This document shows positions 1 through 7,703 of a stretch of DNA of 64,000 nt, in pieces. Source of the stretch: Streptomyces globisporus. GTDB taxonomy: Bacteria > Actinomycetota > Actinomycetes > Streptomycetales > Streptomycetaceae. Location of the stretch: the NCBI GenBank assembly GCA_014649555.1, contig BMTG01000002.1, positions 372,001 to 436,000 on the forward strand, written 5' to 3'. Both the position numbers and the translations under genes were made by a program. The stretch's first letter is position 1. Every line of letters starts with the position of its first letter. Below the pieces are notes generated by a model. That model saw only the letters and a program-made list of their open reading frames with translations, was not told the DNA's origin and did no database searches.

Positions 1-54
1 TTCGAGCGCGTCGAGGAGAGCGGCGGCGAGGGCGAGCGGCGATGCGTCGGTCAT
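1..54 (-). CDS. 5' fragment of an unidentified gene, cut by the window edge
   Basis: An ATG at 54 reads leftward off the window as MTDASPLALAAALLDALE, 18 codons without a stop. The CACAAT hexamer lies six bases upstream of the ATG, the spacing expected for the -10 box of a leaderless Streptomyces transcript. The remainder lies outside the window, so neither the reading frame nor the product can be confirmed. The product is unknown. Confidence 0.45.
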   Translation of the reverse strand, partial: MTDASPLALAAALLDALE

Positions 55-123
55 GGCCCGATTGTGCCGGGATCCGGCCGAACGCCCCAGGGGTTTACGG
101 GGCGTTCGTGCAGAGCGGGACGG

Positions 124-378
124 TCAGCCCCGGTCGCGTCCTTCTCGGCGCAGCCGCTCGCGCTCCTTCTCCGAGAGCCCGCCCCAGACGCCGAACCGCT
201 CGTCGTTGGCGAGTGCGTACTCCAGGCAGGCCAGCCGCCCTTCGCAGGCGTTGCAGAGCTGCTTGGCCTCGCGGGTCGAACTGCCCGGGGCCGGGAAGAA
301 GAACTCGGGCCCGGCCTGCGCGCACAACGCGGTCTCCTGCCAGGCGAGTGCGTCGTCGGTCACGGTGTTGATCAGCAT
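124..378 (-). CDS. WhiB-like (Wbl) iron-sulfur transcription factor
   Basis: An 84-residue protein with the Wbl signature: four cysteines in the order C, then CxxC within LCNAC, then C in ACLEYAL, followed by the turn motif GVWGG and a basic C-terminus (EKERERLRREGRDRG). Family members bind a 4Fe-4S cluster and act in transcription with the principal sigma factor. The core (WQETALCAQ, STREAK, YALANDERFG) is closest to the WhiB branch, but the N-terminus is shorter, so it is probably a paralogue rather than WhiB itself. I chose the ATG at 378 because a good promoter lies just upstream. The in-frame TTG at 417 would sit between that promoter's -35 and -10 boxes. It is a single gene with its own promoter. 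Confidence 0.9.
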   Translation of the reverse strand: MLINTVTDDALAWQETALCAQAGPEFFFPAPGSSTREAKQLCNACEGRLACLEYALANDERFGVWGGLSEKERERLRREGRDRG

Positions 379-399
379 GGAGCACACGCTGCCCGGTGG

Positions 400-428
400 A
401 GATAAACAACCGATCAACGACTCATCAA
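400..428 (-). promoter_or_regulatory. Promoter candidate for the wbl gene
   Basis: On the minus strand TTGATG (428-423) is followed after exactly 17 bases by TTATCT (405-400). The predicted start near 393 leaves a leader of about 15 bases before the ATG at 378. This fits a housekeeping (HrdB-type) promoter and supports the chosen start codon. It is read by eye, with no mapping data. Confidence 0.5.
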
Positions 429-463
429 TCCGGCCACGGCGGCCCGCTCCTCGCGTTCAGGCG

Positions 464-1258
464 CTACTGCCTCGGATCGGGCTTCATGACCGCGAAAACC
501 GCCCCGTACGGGTCGGCGATGTTGGCCATCTTGCCGACGCCGGGCACCTCCATGGCGGCCAGCGTCTCCCTGCCGCCCAGCCGCCTCGCCTCGGCCACGA
601 CGGCGTCGACGTCGGCCACGGCGAAATACGGCAGCCAGTGGGGGCCGCGGGCGGCCTCGGACGGGACGTCGCCCATCCGGACCAGACCGCCGAAGGAGGC
701 GTCCGGTCCTGCACCCGCGGGGTGGACCGTGGTGTAGGTGTAGTCGGAACCCTCCACCTTCATCTCGTCGGTCCCCCACCCGAAGACGCTTCCGAAGAAC
801 GCGGCCGCCGCCGGGACGTCGGTGGTGTAGAGCTCGGCCCACAGGAACGTGTTCGGCTCCTGGATCACGCCGAAGCCTGGGTGCTCCTTCGGCTGCCACA
901 CTCCGAAGTACGCGCCGGCCGGGTCGGTGAAGCCGCCCATGCGGCCGAAGTCGAGGACGTCCATCGCGTCGAACGCGGCGCTGCCGCCCGCCTCGGAGAT
1001 CGCCCGTGCGGTGGCGTCGACGTCGGGCGACTGGAAGGACACCGACCAGGCGCTCGGAGCTTCCTCCTCGGACACCGTCATCACCCCGCCGACGTACCGC
1101 CCGTCGAGGGTGAGCATCCCGTAGCCCCCCACCTCGGGGCCGCCGGGGATCAGGTCCCAGCCGAACAGCCCCCGGTAGAAGGCGGTGGCCCCGTCGAGAT
1201 CGGGGGTGCCGAGATCGACCCAGTTGGGTGCTCCGTCGAGGAAGGTGGGGCTGATCAT
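464..1258 (-). CDS. Two-domain VOC (glyoxalase/bleomycin-resistance fold) protein
   Basis: A 264-residue protein made of two consecutive VOC modules. The first (about residues 8-125) opens with PNWVDLGTPDLDGATAFYRGLFGW. The second (about 135-260) opens with TFLWAELYTTDVPAAAAFFGSVFGW and ends AVFAVMKPDPRQ. This WVDL / AFYxxLFGW architecture is typical of Streptomyces 'VOC family / hydroxylase-like' proteins of 250-265 residues. Such proteins bind a metal or small ligand, and the substrate cannot be read from sequence. A GAGGAG ribosome-binding site precedes the ATG at 1258. It is divergent from the SNF2 gene. Confidence 0.85.
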   Translation of the reverse strand: MISPTFLDGAPNWVDLGTPDLDGATAFYRGLFGWDLIPGGPEVGGYGMLTLDGRYVGGVMTVSEEEAPSAWSVSFQSPDVDATARAISEAGGSAAFDAMDVLDFGRMGGFTDPAGAYFGVWQPKEHPGFGVIQEPNTFLWAELYTTDVPAAAAFFGSVFGWGTDEMKVEGSDYTYTTVHPAGAGPDASFGGLVRMGDVPSEAARGPHWLPYFAVADVDAVVAEARRLGGRETLAAMEVPGVGKMANIADPYGAVFAVMKPDPRQ

Positions 1259-1583
1259 GGCGTACTCCTCAGTCGATCCGGGGGTCCTGCTCGTCGGGTG
1301 CTGTCGGGTGATTCCCTCCCTTTCGAGTCTTGCACCGGGCACTGACAGCCGCAGTCCGTACGGGGCCGACCGGGGCGCGGTCCACCGGCGGTGGCCGCGT
1401 CCGCCGTGCGGCCCAGGGTAGGCAGCGCGTGGCTGCCCGGGCGAAGCGTTGGACCGGCGCGTCGCGCGGCGGTCGAAGCGGACCCGACCGTGGGTGTCTG
1501 CGGGGCGTGGCACGATGGCGGGAAGGCCGGAGGAGCGGGGCCCCGGGGCGGGTGAGACACCTTCCGGGAACAGAAGGACGTAC
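1259..1583. other. Divergent intergenic region, VOC gene / SNF2 gene
   Basis: 325 bp separating the leftward VOC gene from the rightward helicase gene. It should hold both promoters. I find ribosome-binding sites at both ends but no hexamer pair or dyad strong enough to call. The short open frames crossing it are Arg/Pro-rich and look like GC-driven noise. Confidence 0.4.
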
Positions 1584-3815
1584 ATGAACCAGAGTGGGGC
1601 GGCGGGCGGCTCGGCCGACGGGACACTCGCGCGCGGGGCCGCCGGAAGCCCGGTTCCCACCGGCGGCGCGGCCCGTGAGCTGCTCGCGCGGGCGGAGCTG
1701 CTGCTGGAGAGCGCCCGTGCCGTGCCGGCGGACCGGGCTAACGCCGTGGCCACCGTACGTTCCGTTCTCGATCCGCTCCTCGACTCCCTGGTGGACGGGG
1801 AGTTGGCCCACATCCCCGTCTCCCGGCTCAAGGACGTCACGGAGGGGCGGCTGCGTCTCGGGGCGCTGGAACAGGCCGGGTTCGGCACGGTGGGGCAGGT
1901 CCACGGCACGGACCGCTACGCGCTGCGGCAGATCCCCGGGGTCGGGGCACACACCGCCGACCAGGCTCTGGCCGCCGCCGGGCAGATCGCCCACGCGGTG
2001 CGCGACACCGTCTCGGTGCGGATCGACGTGGACGCCCCGGACGATACGAGCACCGCGCTGGTGATCGCCCTGCACCGGCTGGTCGTGGCCGGCGCGGACG
2101 CGCGGCGCGCGCTGGACGCGGCCCGGCGGCTGGCCGAACTGCTGGGCCCCCGGGTGGAGACGGCCGCGCCGGGCGGGAGCCGGCTGCGGATGCTGTTCGC
2201 CGGGCGGCGGTCCCGAGCGCGGGTGCGGGAGGCGCTCGACGCGGTGCGGTCGGCCCTGGCGGACGCGGTGGAGCGGGAGCTGCCGGTGCTCTTCGCGCAG
2301 GCGTCGGCCGACCTGCTGCGCACCCCGGCGTCGCCCGCCGAGGCCTGGGTGGACTTCGAGCTGCGGTCCGCCGAGTACTACAGCCTCCTCGCCGAGCTGT
2401 CGGGCAGCGGACCCGACCGGGATGCCGCCGAGGGGTTCCTGCCCGCCGGGATCGCGGACCGGGTGCGGGCGCTGCGCCTCGACGACACGCGTCTGCGGGT
2501 GTCCCTGCGCGGCTACCAGGCGTTCGGGGCGCGCTTCGCGCTGGCGCAGAAGCGGGTGGTCATCGGGGACGAGATGGGCCTCGGCAAGACCGTCCAGGCC
2601 ATCGCGGCCCTCGCCCACCTCGCCGCCCACGGCGAGACCCACTTCCTCGTGGTGTGCCCGGCGAGCGTGCTGATCAACTGGACCCGGGAGATCCGGGCCC
2701 GCTCCACCCTGCGCGCCGTTCCGGTGCACGGGACGGAGCGCGTGGAGGCGTTCGCGGACTGGCGTGAGACGGGCGGAGTGGCGGTGACCACCTTCGACGC
2801 GCTGCATCTGCTGCCCGAGGGTGCTGCGGCCCGGGTACGGCCCGGGATGCTCGTGGTGGACGAGGCCCATTTCGTGAAGAACCCCGAGGCCCGCAGGTCC
2901 CGGGCGGTCGCGGGCTGGGCAGAGCAGGTGGAGCGGGTGCTGTTCCTGACCGGCACACCGATGGAGAACCGGGTGGAGGAGTTCCGCAGCCTGGTACGCC
3001 AACTGCGCCCCGAACTCGCGCCGTCGGTGAGCACGACGCACGGCGCGGCCGGTTCGCGGGCCTTCCGCCGGGCCGTCGCCCCCGCCTATCTGCGCCGCAA
3101 CCAGGTGGACGTGCTGGCCGAACTCCCGGCGCTGGTCCAGGTGGACGAGTGGGAGGAGTTCGGGGCAGAGGACCGGACGGCGTACCGCGAGGCGGTCGCC
3201 TCCGGGCGGTTCATGCGGATGCGCCGGGCCGCCTACGCCGCGCCCGGGACCTCCGCAAAGCTGGAGCGGCTGCGCGAACTCGTCGACGAGGCACGGGAGA
3301 CCGGCCTGAAGGTGGTCGTCTTCTCCTACTTCCGCGAGGTCCTCGCGGCGGTCGGCGACGCCCTGGGTCCTGACGTCTTCGGACCGCTCTCCGGGAGCGT
3401 CCCGCCGGCCCGGCGGCAGGAGCTGGTGGACGACTTCTCCTCGGTGGAGGGGCACGCGGTGCTGCTGAGCCAGATCCAGGCGGGCGGTACCGGGCTGAAC
3501 ATGCAGGCCGCCTCCGTGGTCATCCTGTGCGAGCCGCAGATCAAGCCCACGCTGGAGCACCAGGCCGTCGCCCGCGCCCACCGGATGGGGCAGGTGCGCA
3601 CGGTCCAGGTGCACCGGCTGCTGGCGACCGACAGCGTGGACCAGCGCCTGGTGGAGCTGCTGGCCCGCAAGGACCGGCTGTTCGACGCCTACGCCCGGCG
3701 CAGCGATCTCGCGGAGACCACCCCGGACGCGGTGGACGTCTCCGACGCCGAGCTGGCCCGGCGGATCGTCGAGGAGGAGCAGCAGCGGCTGGCGGGCGAC
3801 ACGGGCCGGCCGTGA
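1584..3815 (+). CDS. SNF2/Rad54-type DEAD/H helicase
   Basis: A 743-residue SF2 translocase. A helix-hairpin-helix-like segment (IPGVGAHTADQAL, about residues 116-128) precedes the helicase core. Motif I is DEMGLGKT (about 328-335), motif II is VVDEAH (about 422-427), motif III is FLTGTPMENR (about 455), motif V is AGGTGLN (about 632-638) and motif VI is AVARAHRMGQ (about 660-669). SNF2 proteins use ATP to move along duplex DNA and remodel protein-DNA complexes. Bacterial members are linked to transcription recycling and repair, but the specific role here is unknown. I chose the ATG at 1584, which has an AGAAGG ribosome-binding site. In-frame ATGs at 1449 and 1515 lack one. It converges with the laccase gene. 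Confidence 0.88.
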   Translation: MNQSGAAGGSADGTLARGAAGSPVPTGGAARELLARAELLLESARAVPADRANAVATVRSVLDPLLDSLVDGELAHIPVSRLKDVTEGRLRLGALEQAGFGTVGQVHGTDRYALRQIPGVGAHTADQALAAAGQIAHAVRDTVSVRIDVDAPDDTSTALVIALHRLVVAGADARRALDAARRLAELLGPRVETAAPGGSRLRMLFAGRRSRARVREALDAVRSALADAVERELPVLFAQASADLLRTPASPAEAWVDFELRSAEYYSLLAELSGSGPDRDAAEGFLPAGIADRVRALRLDDTRLRVSLRGYQAFGARFALAQKRVVIGDEMGLGKTVQAIAALAHLAAHGETHFLVVCPASVLINWTREIRARSTLRAVPVHGTERVEAFADWRETGGVAVTTFDALHLLPEGAAARVRPGMLVVDEAHFVKNPEARRSRAVAGWAEQVERVLFLTGTPMENRVEEFRSLVRQLRPELAPSVSTTHGAAGSRAFRRAVAPAYLRRNQVDVLAELPALVQVDEWEEFGAEDRTAYREAVASGRFMRMRRAAYAAPGTSAKLERLRELVDEARETGLKVVVFSYFREVLAAVGDALGPDVFGPLSGSVPPARRQELVDDFSSVEGHAVLLSQIQAGGTGLNMQAASVVILCEPQIKPTLEHQAVARAHRMGQVRTVQVHRLLATDSVDQRLVELLARKDRLFDAYARRSDLAETTPDAVDVSDAELARRIVEEEQQRLAGDTGRP

Positions 3816-3854
3816 CCGGGCCCGCCCCATCCTCGGGCCCCGTGACGGCGAGCG

Positions 3855-4916
3855 TCAGTGCTGGTGCTCCCCCGCACCCGCCCCGGTGTCCTTCGCGGCG
3901 TCCTTCTCCGCGCTCTTCCTGTCGGCCTTGTCGCCGGTCTTCTTCTCCGCGCCGCCCGCCACATGATGGGGTTCGTAGCCCGGGATCGTGCCGTCCGGCT
4001 TCTTGACCAGCAGGAGTCCCGCCATCCCCATGTCGGAGTGGCTCTGGACGTGGCAGTGATACATCCACGCGCCGGCGCCCACGCGTTCGCCCGCGATGAT
4101 CTGGAGGCCGAAGGAGTCGGCGGGCCCGCAGATCTTGTTGTCGATGACCCGGCTGGGGTCGTCGGGGCCGGTGAGGATGCCGGTCCGGTTGTCGGCCCAG
4201 CGGTGACCGTGGATATGGAAGGTGTGGTAGTACTCCCCGTGCGTGATCATCACGAATTCGAGCCGGTCACCCACCGTGGCCTCGAAGTTGACGCTGTTGT
4301 GGGCCGTCTTGTTGTTGATCATCATGTCGTTGAAGACGACCGTGCACGTCTGGTCGGGCAGGATGTCGCCCTTGCGGCGCACGACGACCGGCCCGTACAG
4401 CCCCTTGCGGATGCCGCCGGTGCCGTGGTCCGTGCCGACGACATGGTCGTGGTAGTGCCAGTAGCCCGCGCTGCCCGGCTCGTAGGTGCCGTCCTTGCGG
4501 CGGCCCGGGGCGTGGGTGCGCCAGGTGTAGGTCCGGGTGCCGCCGGGTTCGACGTGGCTCTTGTTCATCCGGGTGCCGTCGTTGGCGATGTCGTAGTCCA
4601 CGCCGTGCACATGGAGGCTGGCGTCGACATCGGTGAGGTTCTCGAAATCGATGTGGACCGTGTCGCCCTCGTTCAGCTCGATGAGGGGGCCGGGGATCGA
4701 CGCCTTGCCCTTCTCGAAGCCGTAGCCCAGCTCACCGTTCGGCAACTTCTCGGCGTACATCTTCAGTCGGCGCGTGACGCCGCCCGCCGGTGCCGTACGC
4801 GGCGGGTTCTCGGCCGAGCTTGCCTCCACCGCCCCGAGCGACAACGATGTCACTCCCGTCGCGGCGGCCGCCGCGCCACCGACCAGCATCCGCCGGCTGA
4901 AGGTCCTTCGGTCCAT
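3855..4916 (-). CDS. Small two-domain laccase (SLAC-type multicopper oxidase), Tat-exported
   Basis: A 353-residue protein matching the two-domain small laccase of S. coelicolor along its whole length. It has a twin-arginine signal ([16 protein letters not shown]) and the copper motifs [17 protein letters not shown] and [12 protein letters not shown], which supply the trinuclear and type 1 sites. It ends in a His-containing tail (GEHQH). Such enzymes act outside the cell as trimers and oxidise phenols while reducing oxygen to water. The ATG at 4916 begins the Tat signal; longer upstream frames have no ribosome-binding site logic. It is divergent from the ThuA/dehydrogenase operon, which also encodes a cupredoxin, so a shared copper-dependent role is plausible but inferred. 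Confidence 0.95.
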   Translation of the reverse strand: MDRRTFSRRMLVGGAAAAATGVTSLSLGAVEASSAENPPRTAPAGGVTRRLKMYAEKLPNGELGYGFEKGKASIPGPLIELNEGDTVHIDFENLTDVDASLHVHGVDYDIANDGTRMNKSHVEPGGTRTYTWRTHAPGRRKDGTYEPGSAGYWHYHDHVVGTDHGTGGIRKGLYGPVVVRRKGDILPDQTCTVVFNDMMINNKTAHNSVNFEATVGDRLEFVMITHGEYYHTFHIHGHRWADNRTGILTGPDDPSRVIDNKICGPADSFGLQIIAGERVGAGAWMYHCHVQSHSDMGMAGLLLVKKPDGTIPGYEPHHVAGGAEKKTGDKADRKSAEKDAAKDTGAGAGEHQH

Positions 4917-5064
4917 GTCGAACTCCCCACTGCGATAAGGAAACTGGCGAAGCCGCCGGTACGGAACGGAGCTCCCGGGATCCCCGGAACGGGCCACACC
5001 GTAGCCGGGGCAACTCCGTTTATCCACACTCAGGACAAAGTTCGTGTGATTGCTGCCGTAGCTA

Positions 5065-5093
5065 TTGGCGGACCGCGAAAAGAGGTCTAGCTT
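5065..5093 (+). promoter_or_regulatory. Promoter candidate for the ThuA/dehydrogenase operon
   Basis: TTGGCG (5065-5070), a 17-base spacer, then TAGCTT (5088-5093). It would give a leader of about 100 bases before the ATG at 5199. It lies in the 282-bp region shared with the divergent laccase gene. It was read by eye only. Confidence 0.35.
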
Positions 5094-5198
5094 CGTGCGC
5101 TGTCGCAGTGAAACAAGAGTTGCTGAAGCGTTCTGACGCAGAGTGAGCAAGCCACAGTCACCGAGAGGTGCAGTGACCACAGAGGGGTGGGTGACCAC

Positions 5199-7703
5199 AT
5201 GCAGCGCGCATCACATCACCGGTCCAGATCACGACGCGGCCTCGCGGCGGCCGTGGCGGCCGGCGCACTGACCGTGTCCATGCTGGGGGGCGGAGGCCCT
5301 GCCAGCGCGGACCAGTCGCCCGACCGGGCCCTGGTCGAGAAGATGGCGACAACGTTGTCCCTGCCTTCGCCGCCGGGAGCAATGAACCAGGTCAAGGTCC
5401 TGGTGTTCCACGCGTCGGCGGGTGACGAGGCTCCGTACACCGACGCCGGGATCGCGGCGATCGAGAAGCTCGGGCTGTCCGGTCCGGAAGCCCAGCGGTT
5501 CACCACCGTGGCCACCGCCGACCCGAAGGTCTTCACCAACGGCAAGCGGCTCGGCTCCTTCCACGCCGTCGTCTTCCTGACCGGCGGGGGCGACGTCCTC
5601 GACCCGGAGCAGGAGGCGGGCCTGGAGGCGTACATGGAGGCGGGCGGCGGCTTCCTCGGCATCCATGACGCGGCGCGCACCGAGCCGTACTCCGACTGGT
5701 TCACGGGTCTGGTCGGGGCCCGCCCGGCGGCGAAGAGCCCGGCGTCCGTCCAGCGGGCGACCGTGGAGATCGGGGACCGGGTCCACCCGGCCACCAAGAG
5801 CCTGCCGTTGGAGTGGAAGCGCCCCGACAAGTGGCTGAACTGGACGAAGAACCCCTCCGGTGACGTCCACACCGTGGCGCGCGTAAGGGAGTTGACGTAC
5901 AAGCCGGGCGAGGGTGCCAACGGCTGGGACCACCCGGTGTCCTGGTGCCGCGACTACGACGGCGGTCGCTCCTTCTACACGGCGATGGGCGGTACGGCGG
6001 ACAGCTTCGCGGAGACCGACTTCCGCGACCATCTGCGCGGTGCGCTCTCCTGGACGAACCGGACCTCGCAGGCCGACTGCAAGGCCACGATCACCTCGAA
6101 CTACACCGCCGAGCGGGTCACCCAGCCCAACCAGCCGGGCCAGAACGACCAGATCGGCGAGCCGCACGGCATGGTGACCGCGCCGGACGGGCGGGTCTTC
6201 TACATCGGGCGCGGCGGGGCCGACAGCTCCCAGCCGGTCGTCATCGACTGGAACAACCCGAACATCGGCAAGGGCAAGGGCGAGATCCACGTCTACGACC
6301 CGAAGACCAAGAAGGTCACTCTGGCCGGTGCACTGGACGTCTTCGGCAACAAGGGCGGCGGCGACGAACTGGTCAAGAACGAGGAGGGGTTGCTCGGCAT
6401 CGAGCTGGACCCCGACTTCGCGTCCAACGGCTGGGTCTACCTGCACTACACGCCGCACGCGAAGATCGACCGTGACAAGCGTATGGCGACCCGTCAGGTG
6501 TCCCGCTTCACCTTCGACTCCGCGACCGGCAAGCTGGACCTGGCGTCGGAGAAGGTGCTGCTGGGCTGGCCGGTGCAGATCAACAGTTGCTGCCACGCGG
6601 GCGGCGGGATGGCCTGGGACTCGAAGGACAACCTGTACATCGCGACCGGTGACAACAACTCCTCCGGTTTCAGCGACGGTTACTCCGGCAACAACCCGCA
6701 GCCGAACTACAAGGGCGTCTCCTTCGCCGACGCCCGGCGCACCGCGGGCAACACCAACAACCTCAACGGGAAGATCCTGCGGATCCACCCCGAGGACGAC
6801 GGCACGTACACCCTGCCCTCCGGCAACCTCTTCACCGGCAAGGAGCCGGACGAGGGCGGCGGCAAGACGCGCGGCGAGATCTACGTGATGGGCGTGCGCA
6901 ACCCGGCCCGGATCTCGATCGACCCGTCGACGGACACGCTGTACGCGGGCTGGGTCGGACCCGACGCGGGATCGCCGTCGACCACCTGGGGCCCGGCGAA
7001 GTACGACACGTTCGCCGCGATCACCAAGGCGGGCAACCACGGCTGGCCGTACTGCATGGGCAACAACCAGCCCTACCGCGACCGCAATCTGCCCGACCCG
7101 ACGAAGCCGCTGGGCTGGTACAACTGCAACGCCCCGAAGAACGAGTCGCCGAACAACGACGGGCTGGTCAAGCTGCCGCCGGTGACCCCGAACACCATCT
7201 GGTACTCCCCGCAGGGCGGCGGGGTCGACTACCCGCGCGACGCCAACGGCGTACCGAGCTACAAGCCGGAGGAGGGCAAGCAGCTGCTGCCCTGGCTCAA
7301 GGGCGGCGGCCAGGCCACGATGAACGGACCGGTCTACCGCTACGACGCGCAGAGCGAGTCCACCGCCAAGTGGCCGGCCTACTGGGACGGCAAGTGGTTC
7401 GTCGGTGACTTCTACGACGACACGCAGCCCCGGCACGCCGTGATCACCGACCCGAAGACGGTCGGCAAGGGCGGACTGCCCACGCACGCCGAGTCGTTGA
7501 AGAAGATCATCCCGGTCGGGGCGGACGGTATCCGCAATCTCATGGACTGGAAGTTCGCGCCGGACGGTTCGCTGTACGTCCTGGACTACGGGCGCGGCTT
7601 CTTCACCTCCGACTCCAAGTCCGCGCTGTGGCGCGTGTCGTACAAGGGCGGCGGCGCGACGCCGGCCGCCGCGGATCTCGTCGGGAAGGCGGCGGCGAAG
7701 TGA
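5199..7703 (+). CDS. Secreted ThuA-like domain fused to a glucose/sorbosone dehydrogenase-type beta-propeller
   Basis: An 834-residue secreted protein. An Arg-rich signal peptide (about 1-37, cleavage near ASADQ) precedes a ThuA-like (glutamine-amidotransferase-fold) domain at about 60-285, with [22 protein letters not shown] and [15 protein letters not shown]-type propeller follows at about 300-825, with [41 protein letters not shown] and GWPYC. Propellers of this class can bind PQQ and oxidise sugars. ThuA proteins are associated with 3-keto-sugar metabolism. I chose the ATG at 5199, which has AGAGGGG upstream; a GTG at 5187 is less well placed. The stop overlaps the next gene (GTGA), so the two are translationally coupled. 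Substrate and cofactor are unproven. Confidence 0.88.
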   Translation: MQRASHHRSRSRRGLAAAVAAGALTVSMLGGGGPASADQSPDRALVEKMATTLSLPSPPGAMNQVKVLVFHASAGDEAPYTDAGIAAIEKLGLSGPEAQRFTTVATADPKVFTNGKRLGSFHAVVFLTGGGDVLDPEQEAGLEAYMEAGGGFLGIHDAARTEPYSDWFTGLVGARPAAKSPASVQRATVEIGDRVHPATKSLPLEWKRPDKWLNWTKNPSGDVHTVARVRELTYKPGEGANGWDHPVSWCRDYDGGRSFYTAMGGTADSFAETDFRDHLRGALSWTNRTSQADCKATITSNYTAERVTQPNQPGQNDQIGEPHGMVTAPDGRVFYIGRGGADSSQPVVIDWNNPNIGKGKGEIHVYDPKTKKVTLAGALDVFGNKGGGDELVKNEEGLLGIELDPDFASNGWVYLHYTPHAKIDRDKRMATRQVSRFTFDSATGKLDLASEKVLLGWPVQINSCCHAGGGMAWDSKDNLYIATGDNNSSGFSDGYSGNNPQPNYKGVSFADARRTAGNTNNLNGKILRIHPEDDGTYTLPSGNLFTGKEPDEGGGKTRGEIYVMGVRNPARISIDPSTDTLYAGWVGPDAGSPSTTWGPAKYDTFAAITKAGNHGWPYCMGNNQPYRDRNLPDPTKPLGWYNCNAPKNESPNNDGLVKLPPVTPNTIWYSPQGGGVDYPRDANGVPSYKPEEGKQLLPWLKGGGQATMNGPVYRYDAQSESTAKWPAYWDGKWFVGDFYDDTQPRHAVITDPKTVGKGGLPTHAESLKKIIPVGADGIRNLMDWKFAPDGSLYVLDYGRGFFTSDSKSALWRVSYKGGGATPAAADLVGKAAAK

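Noticed and set aside
1269-3830. 853-residue open frame antisense to the SNF2 gene
   Set aside because: His/Arg/Gly/Pro-rich without domains; it is the mirror frame of a GC-biased gene with clear helicase motifs.
3816-3854. Possible terminator between the SNF2 and laccase genes
   Set aside because: Only short GGGCCC-type self-complementary stretches with an irregular stem; not strong enough to list.
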